Positions 15,612 to 23,829 of a stretch of 64,000 bases of DNA are shown here, piece by piece; position 1 is the first letter of the stretch; each line of letters begins with the position of its first letter. Below the pieces are notes generated by a model that searched no databases, had not been told where the DNA came from, and worked only from the letters and a program-made list of their open reading frames with translations. A program made the position numbers and the translations under genes. Source of the DNA: an uncultured Oscillospiraceae bacterium (GTDB taxonomy: Bacteria > Bacillota > Clostridia > Oscillospirales > Oscillospiraceae); contig CAJUKH010000043.1 in the NCBI GenBank assembly GCA_910587345.1, forward strand, positions 248,001 through 312,000, in the 5' to 3' direction.

Positions 15612-17135
15612 TCAGCTCTCGATCAGCGTCTCTCCATCCATCTCCGCCGGCTTTTGCAGCCCCATCAGATCCAGCATGGTGGGGGCAATGTCGGACAGGC
15701 GGCCGTTGCGCAGCTTCACACTGGCCCCCACGATATAGAAGGGCACAGGGCTTGTGGTGTGGGCGGTATAGGGGGTCTCGCCATCCTCCTCCAGCATCCG
15801 GTCGGCATTGCCGTGGTCGGCGGTGATCAGGGTGATCCCCCCCATCTCGGAGGTGGCCTCCACCACCTGGCCCACGCACTCGTCCACCGTCTCCACCGCC
15901 AGCCGGGCGGCCTCGTACACGCCGGTATGTCCCACCATGTCACAGTTGGCGAAGTTGAGGATGATGACATCATATTCCCCGCTCCTGATGCGCTTCACCG
16001 CCTCGGCAGCCACCTCACGGGCGGACATATCAGGCTTCATGTCGTAGGTGGGCACCTTGGGAGAGGGGATCAGCACCCGGTCCTCCCCGGGGAATACGGT
16101 CTCCACCCCGCCGTTAAAGAAAAAGGTGACATGGGCGTACTTCTCGGTCTCGGCAATGCGCAGCTGGGTCAGGCCCAGTTGGGAGATAAACTCTCCGAAC
16201 CCGTTGTGAAGCTCCTCTCTGGGGAAAGCCACCTCCACATTGGGCATAGCGGCGTCATAGGAGGTGGTACAGACAAAGCGGACCGGGAAAAACCCCTTCT
16301 CCCGCACAAACCCGTCAAAGGCCGGGTCCACCAACGTCCGGGTAAGCTCCCTGGCCCGGTCGGGGCGGAAATTCATAAAAATAACGCTGTCGCTCGCTTT
16401 GATGGCGCCGCCTTCGGCAGTGACCGTGGGGAGGACAAACTCGTCGGTCATCCCGGCGGCATAGCTGGCTTCCATCGCCCCCACCGGGTCGCCGATAAAC
16501 TGCTTTTCACTCTCACCGCAGACCATGGCCCGGTAGGCTTTCTCCACCCGGTCCCAGTTGGTGTCCCGGTCCATGGCGTAATACCGGCCCGAGATGGTGG
16601 CGATTTGGGCGCCATAGGCGTCACAAGTCTCCTTCATCTCCTCCACAAAGCCCTTGCCGGAGGTGGGCGGCACGTCCCGGCCGTCTATAAAGCAGTGGAC
16701 AAAGATCTCGGGGCAGTCCAACTCATGGGCCATCTTTACCGCCGCTTTGATATGAGAGATATGGCTGTGGACCCCTCCGTCGGAGAGCAGTCCCAGAATG
16801 TGGACCGCTTTCCCCGCCTCTTTGGCCGCCAGCATGGCCTCCCGATAGGCCTTGTTTGTGAAAAAGGACCCATCCTCAATAGCCCGGCTGATTTTGGGCA
16901 AATCCTGAAACACCACCCGGCCGGCGCCGATATTGGTATGGCCCACCTCGGAGTTGCCCATTTGGCCATCAGGAAGCCCCACATCCAGTCCGGAGGCCGA
17001 CAGCCGGCACCCGGGACATTCCTCAAAGATACGGCTCAAAACCGGCTTTTTGGCGTTGGCAATGGCGTTTCCGGCGCTTTCTTCCCGCAGGCCAAAGCCA
17101 TCCATGATAATTAAAGTTGTAGGTGTTTTACTCAT
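15612..17135 (-). CDS. gpmI: 2,3-bisphosphoglycerate-independent phosphoglycerate mutase
   Basis: A 507-residue manganese enzyme of the alkaline-phosphatase superfamily that converts 3-phosphoglycerate to 2-phosphoglycerate. Motifs are IIMDGFG (metal Asp), GLPDGQMGNSEVGHTNIGAG with the phospho-serine, HCFIDGRDVPP, FANCDMVGHTG and ITADHGNAD with metal ligands. ATG 17135 has AAAGGG 5 bases before it; the longer open frame upstream runs into a GC-rich intergenic repeat and is not used. It lies between tpiA and eno. Confidence 0.97.
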   Translation of the reverse strand: MSKTPTTLIIMDGFGLREESAGNAIANAKKPVLSRIFEECPGCRLSASGLDVGLPDGQMGNSEVGHTNIGAGRVVFQDLPKISRAIEDGSFFTNKAYREAMLAAKEAGKAVHILGLLSDGGVHSHISHIKAAVKMAHELDCPEIFVHCFIDGRDVPPTSGKGFVEEMKETCDAYGAQIATISGRYYAMDRDTNWDRVEKAYRAMVCGESEKQFIGDPVGAMEASYAAGMTDEFVLPTVTAEGGAIKASDSVIFMNFRPDRARELTRTLVDPAFDGFVREKGFFPVRFVCTTSYDAAMPNVEVAFPREELHNGFGEFISQLGLTQLRIAETEKYAHVTFFFNGGVETVFPGEDRVLIPSPKVPTYDMKPDMSAREVAAEAVKRIRSGEYDVIILNFANCDMVGHTGVYEAARLAVETVDECVGQVVEATSEMGGITLITADHGNADRMLEEDGETPYTAHTTSPVPFYIVGASVKLRNGRLSDIAPTMLDLMGLQKPAEMDGETLIES

Positions 17136-17413
17136 AAAAACCCTTTCTTCCCAAAACGGAAAGCTGAGATGGAAAGGTGGATGCGACGCGCCCGGCACAG
17201 CCGGAATACCCCGCAGACCTTTTTCTCCGCTTTTCACGCCTCTTGCTGTCATGTTTCGCACCGGCCCGGCCGCAACCTCTCCGCCGTACGCCCCTTGGTC
17301 GTGCGGCCTCCTTCGGCATCGGCTTCGCTGAACTCCGCAAGCCGGCGGCCTTCGGCCCGTTTGCTCCGCTCCGGATCTCAGTTCTTTTTACAGGCCGGTC
17401 CCCCACGCTTCTT
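17136..17413. repeat. Intergenic stretch resembling a dispersed Clostridial repeat
   Basis: The gap between tpiA and gpmI is 278 bases and has no gene start. On the minus strand it reads through as an Arg/Lys/Pro-rich pseudo-protein, with segments such as SGANGPKAAGLRSSAKPMP. I recall this pattern from intergenic repeats in gut Clostridia genomes that are often mis-annotated as small proteins. It differs from the repeat at 18.2 kb. Confidence 0.45.
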
Positions 17414-18187
17414 TCAGTCCTGGTCCGCAGCCTTGATAATTTCCATGAACTGGTCGGGCTTCAAGGACGCGCCGCCGATAAGGCCGCCGTCCACATCGGG
17501 CTGGGCCAGCAGTTCAAAGGCATTCTGGGGGTTCATGGAGCCGCCGTACTGGATGGTGACGCCCCGGGCCACCCGGGCGCCATACAACTTGCGAATGATG
17601 GCGCGGATGGTTTCACAGACCTCCTGGGCCTCCTGAGCGGTGGCGGTACGGCCGGTGCCGATGGCCCAGATGGGTTCATAGGCAAAGACCACATGGCGCA
17701 CCCGCTCGGCAGACACACCGGCCAGAGCGCACTTGACCTGATAGGCGATCAGCTCCATGGTAACGCCCAACTCCCGCTGCTCCAGACTCTCCCCCACGCA
17801 GACAATAGGTTTCAGCCCGGCCTCCAGCGCGGCCCTCACCTTCTTGTTGACGGTGAGGTCGGTCTCGTTATAGTACTGCCGGCGCTCGGAGTGACCAACG
17901 ATAACATATTTAACGCCAATATCCTTAAGCATCTCGGCGGAGATTTCTCCGGTATAGGCTCCCGATGGCTCATAATGGCAGGTCTCGGCGGCAATGGACA
18001 CCCGGCTGTCCTTAAAAAGCCGGATGGCAGGCTGCAAATTCACGGCGGGAACGCAGAGGACCACATCACACCAACGGGGCCGGCCCAGCATGGGCTTGAA
18101 GGCCTCGGCAAAGGCTTTGGTTTCGCTCAGCGTCTTATTCATTTTCCAGTTCCCGGCGATAATGGTCTTACGGTATCTTCTATTCAT
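17414..18187 (-). CDS. tpiA: Triosephosphate isomerase
   Basis: A 257-residue TIM-barrel enzyme interconverting dihydroxyacetone phosphate and glyceraldehyde 3-phosphate. Catalytic residues are visible: Asn13/Lys15 in NWKMNK, His in VIVGHSERR and Glu in FAYEPIWAIGTG, followed by the phosphate loop IQYGGSMNPQN and GLIGGASL. The gap to pgk is 598 bases because of the tandem duplication at 18231-18854, and the gap to gpmI is 278 bases, so the cluster may not be one uniform transcript. Confidence 0.97.
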   Translation of the reverse strand: MNRRYRKTIIAGNWKMNKTLSETKAFAEAFKPMLGRPRWCDVVLCVPAVNLQPAIRLFKDSRVSIAAETCHYEPSGAYTGEISAEMLKDIGVKYVIVGHSERRQYYNETDLTVNKKVRAALEAGLKPIVCVGESLEQRELGVTMELIAYQVKCALAGVSAERVRHVVFAYEPIWAIGTGRTATAQEAQEVCETIRAIIRKLYGARVARGVTIQYGGSMNPQNAFELLAQPDVDGGLIGGASLKPDQFMEIIKAADQD

Positions 18188-18230
18188 GTTTGAAATCTCT
18201 CCTACTGTGTTTGCGAAGTAAACGTGTGCC

Positions 18231-18854
18231 GCCTCGTCGGAGCAGGCTCCATATCCTTCGCTTCCGGCCTTTGGCCGAAAGCTCTCTCATTCCGCCGCTC
18301 CTCCTCTCCCCACAAAATCTTCGATTTTGCGGGGTCCCCTCAAGCACCGCCGTCGGCGCTTGTCAGTCCCTATTTGTCCAGCAGACAGGCTACGCCGGGC
18401 AGTTCTTTGCCCTCCATAAATTCCAGACTGGCGCCGCCGCCTCGTCGGAGCAGGCTCCATATCCTTCGCTTCCGGCCTTTGGTCGAAAGCTCTCTCATTC
18501 CGCTGCTCCTCCTTTCCCCACAAAATCTTCGATTTTGCGGGGTCCTCTCAAGCACCGCCGTCGGCGCTTGCCAGTCCCTATTTGTCCAGCAGGCACGCCA
18601 CGCCGGGCAGTTCTTTGCCCTCCATAAATTCCAGACTGGCGCCGCCGCCTCGTCGGAGCAGGCTCCATATCCTTCGCTTCCGGCCTTTGGCCGAAAGCTC
18701 TCTCATTCCGCCGCTCCTCCTCTCCCCACAAAATCTTCGATTTTGCGGGGTCCCCTGAAGCACCGCCGTCGGCGCTTGCCAGTCCCTATTTGTCCAGCAG
18801 GCACGCCACGCCGGGCAGTTCTTTGCCCTCCATAAATTCCAGACTGGCGCCGCC
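18231..18854. repeat. Three tandem 208-bp repeats that include the pgk 3' end
   Basis: Three copies of a 208-bp unit lie head to tail (18231-18438, 18439-18646, 18647-18854). The exact period is fixed by CTATTTGTCC at 18370, 18578 and 18786. Each unit has a dispersed intergenic element of about 115 bases (with hairpins CTTCCGGCC/GGCCGAAAG and CAAAATC/GATTTTG) joined to the last 23 codons of pgk, ending GVACLLDK-stop. Only the third copy is attached to the real gene. Copies differ by a few bases; for example, the first has GCAGACAGGC where the others have GCAGGCACGC. Confidence 0.95.
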
Positions 18855-20066
18855 GCCGGTGCTGATGTGGGTCATTTTGTCGGCATAGCCCAGCTGCTGC
18901 ACTGCGGCGGCCGAATCGCCGCCGCCGATGATGGTGATGGCACCGGTCTCGCTGAGGGCCTGAGCCACCGCCTTGGTGCCGGCGGCAAATTTCTCAAACT
19001 CAAAGACCCCCATAGGGCCGTTCCAGATAACGGTGCCCGCATCCTTCACCGCATCGCAATAGAGCCGCACGGTATCGGGTCCGATGTCCAGCCCTTGCCA
19101 GCCGTCAGGGATCTCCCCGTCCTTCACCACCCGGGTGTTTGCATCGGGGGCAAAGGCGTCTGCGATCACGGTATCCACCGGCAGCAGCAGCTTTACGCCC
19201 TTCTCTGCCGCCTTCTTCACCATGTCGTTGGCGTAATCCTGCCAGTCGGCTTCCAGAAGAGAATCTCCGATCTTTCCGCCCCGGGCGGCCGAGAAGGTAT
19301 AGGCCATACCGCCGCCGATGATGATGGTGTCGGCCAGTTCCAAAAGATTGTTGATGACCCCGATTTTGGAAGAGACCTTGCTCCCTCCCAGAATGGCCAC
19401 CAGCGGCCGCTTGGGAGCAGCCAGAGCGCCGCCGATGATCTCCAGCTCCTTTTGGATGAGGAAGCCGGATACGGCGGGAAGATGCCGGGCCACCCCCGCA
19501 GTGGAGGCATGCGCCCGGTGGACCGCGCCGAAGGCATCCGAAACATAGATCCCGTCCACCCCGGCCAGTCCTGCCAGCTTTTCGGCAAAGGCGGGGTCGT
19601 TCCTGGTCTCCCCCTTCTCAAAGCGGGTGTTCTGGAGCAGCATGATCTCCCCCGGCTTCAAAGCCGCAGCCTTGGCGGCGGCATCGGGACCCACCACATC
19701 ATCGGCCAGGAGCACCGGCTGGCCCAGCAGCTGGGACAGCCGCTTGGCCACAGGCTCCATCCGCAGTCCGTCAAGGGACTTTTGCCACTTCTCCTCGGTA
19801 AGCGCGGCAGGGTCCTTCCCCTTCTCGGTCTGCTTTTTTACCCATTTGTCAAAGTCAGGCTCCGGCTTGCCCAGATGGGAGCAGGCGATGACCGCCGCCC
19901 CCTCCTCCAGCAGATACCGGATGGTGGGCAGAGCGGCCACGATGCGCTTTTCATCGGTAATGGTGCCGCTTCCGTCTTTGGCAAGGGGCACATTGAAGTC
20001 ACAGCGGAGCAGGACCTTTTTCCCCCGCACATCCACGTCCTTGACGGTCTTCTTGTTGTAGTTCAT
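18786..20066 (-). CDS. pgk: Phosphoglycerate kinase
   Basis: A 426-residue enzyme that makes ATP from ADP and 1,3-bisphosphoglycerate. Signatures are VLLRCDFNVPL, ACSHLGKPEPDF, LLQNTRFEKGE, VSDAFGAVHRAHAS, LVAILGGSKVSSKIG and the C-terminal nucleotide region ITIIGGGDSAAAVQQLG with ISTGGGASLEFMEGKELPG. ATG 20066 is chosen over ATG 20072 because AAGGAGGG is 8 bases before it and too close to the other. It follows trmL by 22 bases. The gene normally next to it, gap (GAPDH), is not in the window. Its last 23 codons are duplicated twice downstream. Confidence 0.97.
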   Translation of the reverse strand: MNYNKKTVKDVDVRGKKVLLRCDFNVPLAKDGSGTITDEKRIVAALPTIRYLLEEGAAVIACSHLGKPEPDFDKWVKKQTEKGKDPAALTEEKWQKSLDGLRMEPVAKRLSQLLGQPVLLADDVVGPDAAAKAAALKPGEIMLLQNTRFEKGETRNDPAFAEKLAGLAGVDGIYVSDAFGAVHRAHASTAGVARHLPAVSGFLIQKELEIIGGALAAPKRPLVAILGGSKVSSKIGVINNLLELADTIIIGGGMAYTFSAARGGKIGDSLLEADWQDYANDMVKKAAEKGVKLLLPVDTVIADAFAPDANTRVVKDGEIPDGWQGLDIGPDTVRLYCDAVKDAGTVIWNGPMGVFEFEKFAAGTKAVAQALSETGAITIIGGGDSAAAVQQLGYADKMTHISTGGGASLEFMEGKELPGVACLLDK

Positions 20067-20088
20067 GCGCATTACCCTCCTTCAAAAT

Positions 20089-20583
20089 TTACGGAGTCCG
20101 GGCCATGGTCCCCTGGGCGCTCAAACCGGGAAAGCCGTTTTGACGCAGGGCCTCGTATGCGAGGATGGCCACAGAATTGGAAAGGTTGAGGCACCGTGCC
20201 TCGGAACGGATGGGAATACGAATGCACCGATGGGCGTATGCCTGACGAAACTCCTCCGACAAACCATCGGTCTCCTTGCCGAAAAACAGCCAGCAGTCCC
20301 CTTTGAAAGAGACGGCGGGGTCCGTATAGCTTTGGGCGGCTTTGGCGGTGGCCAGCCAGAGATTTTCCGGATGACAGGCCTCAAAAAGAGCGGGCAGATC
20401 GGGCCAGACATGAAGATCCACCAGATGCCAGTAATCCAGCCCCGCCCGCTTTACCGCTTTTTCGCTGATGTCAAACCCCAGCGGCTCGATCAGATGAAGA
20501 CGGGCGCCGGTGGCGGCGCAGGTGCGGGCAATATTCCCTGTATTTTGGGGAATCAAAGGCTCCACCAGAACAATATTCAGCAT
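20089..20583 (-). CDS. trmL: tRNA (cytidine/uridine-34 2'-O)-methyltransferase
   Basis: A 164-residue SPOUT-class enzyme that methylates the ribose of the wobble nucleotide in certain leucine tRNAs. It begins LNIVLVEPLIPQNTGNIAR and has the knotted SAM-binding end LFFGKETDGLSEEF, IRIPIRSEARCLNLSNSVAI. ATG 20583 has AAGGAGG 8 bases upstream. It is the first gene of the glycolytic cluster, behind the promoter at 20622; TrmL-like genes beside glycolytic genes have no known functional link. Confidence 0.93.
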   Translation of the reverse strand: MLNIVLVEPLIPQNTGNIARTCAATGARLHLIEPLGFDISEKAVKRAGLDYWHLVDLHVWPDLPALFEACHPENLWLATAKAAQSYTDPAVSFKGDCWLFFGKETDGLSEEFRQAYAHRCIRIPIRSEARCLNLSNSVAILAYEALRQNGFPGLSAQGTMARTP

Positions 20584-20621
20584 GGCCGCCACCTCCTTTT
20601 TCCCTCTTATTACGCTTATCT

Positions 20622-20650
20622 ATTGTACCCCATTCCGGGGGCGATTTCAA
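20622..20650 (-). promoter_or_regulatory. Promoter of the trmL-pgk-tpiA-gpmI-eno cluster
   Basis: On the minus strand TTGAAA (20650-20645) and TACAAT (20627-20622) are 17 bases apart, 39 bases before the trmL start. Confidence 0.7.
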
Positions 20651-20713
20651 CCAAATTTGGCCTGAAATGGGAAATTTTATGCGTTTTTCTTCCCTTCTTT
20701 TCCCCTTTCGGGC

Positions 20714-20756
20714 CAAATAAAAACTCCGGAGCAGGCTTTTCTGTCGCCGGAGCTTT
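20714..20756 (-). terminator. Terminator of the fructokinase gene
   Basis: AGCTCCGG and CCGGAGTTTTTATTT (minus strand) form the stem and T run, 25 bases after the stop. Confidence 0.75.
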
Positions 20757-20780
20757 TCAAATATGGTGTGTTGCCGCTTT

Positions 20781-21752
20781 TTACAATGCCTCTTCCGCCA
20801 TCAGGGCATAAATTTCCGCCTTTTCCGGCACGCTCCACAAAGCGCCCTTTCGGGTGGTCACCAGCCCGGCTGCGGCATTGGCAAAATCCAGCATCTCCGT
20901 CAAAGCCTTCTCTTCCATAGCCTCCCAGCCGTGGGTAAGGAGATAGTCCAGACAGCAGCCGCAAAAAACATCCCCCGCTCCGGTGGTGTCCACCGCCCTT
21001 ATCCGGCGGCAGGCGGGCCGGACCGCCGCCCCCTTTTCCCCCAGCGCCCGGCTTTCACCGGCCCCATCGGTGATGAGAAGAAGCCGGATGTTGGGGCAGG
21101 TCCTCCGAAGCCGTTCGGCCCCTTCCTCCCAGTCCCCGGCGCCCGTAAGAAACTCCAATTCCTCCCGGGCCACCTTCAGGACATCACAGACCGAACACCC
21201 CCACAGCATCTCCTCCCTGCCCTTATCCAGCTCTCGCCACAAAGCGGGCCGCAGGTTGGGGTCGAAGCTGACGATGGCCCCCGCTCTGCGGGCCAGCTCC
21301 ACCGCTCTGCGGGTGGCGGTCCGGGCAGGCTCCCGGGTAAGGGAGAGGGAGCCGAAATGAAACACCCGGGCGCTTTCCAGCAGTTCCCGGGGCAGTTCCT
21401 CCGCCCGCAGCAGTTCATCGGCCCCCGGGTCCCGGTAAAAGCTGAAGGCCCGGTCCCCATCGGGGGCGTTTTGAACAAAGGCCAGTGTGGTATGGGCGGC
21501 GGGGTCCCCGTCCAGCAAAAGCCCGCCGCTGTATATGCCCGCCCTCTCGATGGCCCCCTTCAAAAACCGGCCGAACAGGTCCTCCCCCACCTTGCCCACA
21601 AAGGCGGTGGACCGGCCCAGCTTGGCCAGCATGGCCAACACGTTGCAGGGCGCACCGCCGGGGTTGGCAGTAAAAACAGGGGCCTCGCCGCTCCCTTCCG
21701 CCGAAGTAAAATCTATCAAGAGTTCTCCCAGGGCAACCACATCGTATCCCAC
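20781..21752 (-). CDS. PfkB-family fructokinase
   Basis: A 323-residue ribokinase-fold sugar kinase, probably phosphorylating fructose at C6 to feed glycolysis. Signatures are ALGELLIDF at the N-terminus, NPGGAPCNVLAMLAKLG (PfkB signature 1), VGKVGEDLFG, and DTTGAGDVFCGCCLDYLL (PfkB signature 2, with the catalytic Asp). GTG 21752 follows GAAAGGAGA. It stands alone between two terminators, with no sugar transporter next to it. The exact hexose is inferred from overall resemblance to ScrK/Frk. Confidence 0.87.
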   Translation of the reverse strand: MGYDVVALGELLIDFTSAEGSGEAPVFTANPGGAPCNVLAMLAKLGRSTAFVGKVGEDLFGRFLKGAIERAGIYSGGLLLDGDPAAHTTLAFVQNAPDGDRAFSFYRDPGADELLRAEELPRELLESARVFHFGSLSLTREPARTATRRAVELARRAGAIVSFDPNLRPALWRELDKGREEMLWGCSVCDVLKVAREELEFLTGAGDWEEGAERLRRTCPNIRLLLITDGAGESRALGEKGAAVRPACRRIRAVDTTGAGDVFCGCCLDYLLTHGWEAMEEKALTEMLDFANAAAGLVTTRKGALWSVPEKAEIYALMAEEAL

Positions 21753-21823
21753 GGTCTTCTCTCCTTTCCCTGCGTCCTTTTTCTGTTATTGTAGCGGATT
21801 TGATCCGGAAACACAAGAGCGGA

Positions 21824-21862
21824 AAAACAGCCGGAGGCCTGTCGGCCTCCGGCTGTTTTATG
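21824..21862. terminator. Bidirectional terminator
   Basis: AAAAACAGCCGGAGGCC and GGCCTCCGGCTGTTTTA pair perfectly around a 4-base loop; it ends the SLH-phosphatase gene on the minus strand. Confidence 0.9.
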
Positions 21863-21870
21863 CGGAAGAG

Positions 21871-23649
21871 TTATTTGCTCAAGGCATCCTTCAGGCCCAT
21901 GACCTCTTCGGCAGTGAGGCCGATGGCCTCCTCCAGATAGGTCTCGGCGGCTTTTTGAAGGTCGGCGGCGGCCAGCTCTTCGGCGGTCTCCACCCCGGCC
22001 AGCTTGAGAAGGTCCTTCTCGATGTTGCTGGCGGCGATCTTCTCCCACTGCTCGCTGCCCTTTTCCACATGATAATAGTTCTCAAAGGAGAGCATATAGT
22101 CAGCGGTGATCTCCTCCACCGTGGCCCCCATCAGGGCCTCCAGCACCATGGCGAAATAGCCGGCCCGATCCTTCCCCTCGGTGCAGTGGAAGGCATAGGG
22201 TCCCTCATTTTCCACCATGAACAAAAACCCGGCCTTCAACCCGGCCTTGGCGTCCTCGGAATACATATCCACCCCCATGTTCAGAGGGATAACGTTCAAA
22301 GAAGCGTAATAGCTCTCGGCATAGCCCTCGTAGCCCTCCATGGTCTCCCGGCTGTCGGCCAGGTTCACCACGGTCTTGACCCCGGCCTCCTTGAGAAAGC
22401 CGTCGGCGTAGGTGTTCCGGCCCAGTTCGGGGTTCACGGGGCTGGAGGTGCGGTAGAGCTTCCCTTCGGCAATGTTGCCCAGAGTGATGGCCCGGAAGTT
22501 GGCAAAGGCCTCGTCAGAGGCATAGTCCTCCCGGACGTTGGTCCGCTTGGAATCCAGCTCCCGGACCTCCATTTCGGCCAGATAGCCGCCCTTCTCGGCC
22601 ATGGCCACGGTAATGGTCACGCCCTCGGTGATGGCGTAGGCGCCGTCCTCCCCCTTGACCCCCAGGCCGTAAGTGGTGGCGAAGTCGCCCCGGTTGATGG
22701 CCAGAGCAAGGGTGTTGTTGGAGGTATCGGCCAGCGCCAGGGGGCTGCCCTGATCCACGTTGGAGTAGCCGGTGCCCAGCGGCAGGGTGATGGGCTGCTG
22801 CCCGGTGATCTCTACGGTCAGAATATCACCCACGGCATAGCCGGCGGCGGTGAGGGTGTCCATGCTCAGGTCGGTGCCCACATTGCCGTACTTGCTGATG
22901 GCCGTCACTACGCAGGGACCCAGCTTGGCAGAGGCGGTCTGCTCTTCCATAAGGCCGCCCATCACGGTAAGCATCTGGGCCAGCTCGGCCCGCTTTACCG
23001 GGGCTGCGGGGTCCAGTGTGGAGTCGTCGTCCCGCTGGCATGCCACCCCGGACAGCCAGCCCCAGGTCACGGACTCCTTGGCCCAGTCCTGGATCTGGTC
23101 ATAGTCCTCAAAGACCTCCAGGGACCACTCCTCCACAGAGACATCCATGGCCTTGTAGTCCTTCATGTAGCGGTACAGGATCTCCAGCCCCTCGGCCTTG
23201 GTGATGACACGCTCGCCCTCAAAGCCATTGCCGGTGCCGGTGGTCAGGCCGCTCTGATAAGCCCAGCGGGCCGAGCCGCTGTACCAGGCCCCGTCGGGGA
23301 TCTCTCCGGCCAGGACCAGCCCCAGCAGATGGCCTGTCTCGGCCACCGGCTTGCCCTCCATCTTCCAGAACATCTCATACATGGTGGCCCGATCCACCGT
23401 CAGCTCCGGCTCAAAGCCCTTGTCGGTGCCGGTCATCCAGCCCTTTTCGGTCACATAGCTCTGGGCCTCCTCCACGGTGGGGATGTAGGTGCTGTTCTCC
23501 CCTTCAATGGGCTTTACCATCTCCCCGGCGGGGCGTGCCCCATCGGCAGGCATCCAGCCCTCGGGCTTTTCTTCGGCCATGGCGGGAGCGGCCAGAGACA
23601 GGCTCATGGCGCCGGCCAGGACCAGAGAAAGAAACTTTTTCCGCTTCAT
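21871..23649 (-). CDS. Secreted SLH-domain protein with tyrosine-phosphatase domain
   Basis: A 592-residue exported protein. A signal peptide (MKRKKFLSLVLAG to APAMAEE) is followed by S-layer homology repeats (about residues 30-260), a beta-rich linker, and a C-terminal DSP/tyrosine-phosphatase domain of the Tyr_phosphatase3 type. Its P-loop HCTEGKDRAG places the catalytic Cys at residue 489. It would be fixed to the cell wall and dephosphorylate outside substrates (peptide phosphotyrosine, phosphoinositide or other phosphate esters). ATG 23649 follows AAAGGA; a longer frame upstream lacks a site. It is the first of three SLH enzymes in a row, each with its own terminator. Confidence 0.88.
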   Translation of the reverse strand: MKRKKFLSLVLAGAMSLSLAAPAMAEEKPEGWMPADGARPAGEMVKPIEGENSTYIPTVEEAQSYVTEKGWMTGTDKGFEPELTVDRATMYEMFWKMEGKPVAETGHLLGLVLAGEIPDGAWYSGSARWAYQSGLTTGTGNGFEGERVITKAEGLEILYRYMKDYKAMDVSVEEWSLEVFEDYDQIQDWAKESVTWGWLSGVACQRDDDSTLDPAAPVKRAELAQMLTVMGGLMEEQTASAKLGPCVVTAISKYGNVGTDLSMDTLTAAGYAVGDILTVEITGQQPITLPLGTGYSNVDQGSPLALADTSNNTLALAINRGDFATTYGLGVKGEDGAYAITEGVTITVAMAEKGGYLAEMEVRELDSKRTNVREDYASDEAFANFRAITLGNIAEGKLYRTSSPVNPELGRNTYADGFLKEAGVKTVVNLADSRETMEGYEGYAESYYASLNVIPLNMGVDMYSEDAKAGLKAGFLFMVENEGPYAFHCTEGKDRAGYFAMVLEALMGATVEEITADYMLSFENYYHVEKGSEQWEKIAASNIEKDLLKLAGVETAEELAAADLQKAAETYLEEAIGLTAEEVMGLKDALSK

Positions 23650-23744
23650 TTCATTCACATTCCTTTCTATATTTCCCAGTGGGAAAAGATGCTCTAATTT
23701 TATCATCTTTTCCCACAAAGTACAACAAAAATGCAAAAAAAGAG

Positions 23745-23780
23745 GAAAAACGGGACGCCCGATCGGGCGTCCCGTTTTTA
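23745..23780. terminator. Bidirectional terminator
   Basis: AAAAACGGGACGCCCGATC/GATCGGGCGTCCCGTTTTT is a perfect palindromic hairpin with T runs on both sides; on the minus strand it ends the SLH-hydrolase gene. Confidence 0.9.
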
Positions 23781-23829
23781 TTGACAATATCGCTCCCACG
23801 TTCTTCCAGTCGGTTTTCCCGGCGTGATA

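Noticed and set aside
17128..17406. Possible small basic protein between tpiA and gpmI
   Set aside because: No RBS, composition typical of intergenic repeats, and it overlaps the gpmI start region.
18287..18763. Small minus-strand frames in the tandem repeats ending with the pgk C-terminus
   Set aside because: They are repeat element sequence fused by chance to duplicated pgk tails. Although a purine-rich GGAGGAG precedes an ATG in each, there is no independent sign of a protein.
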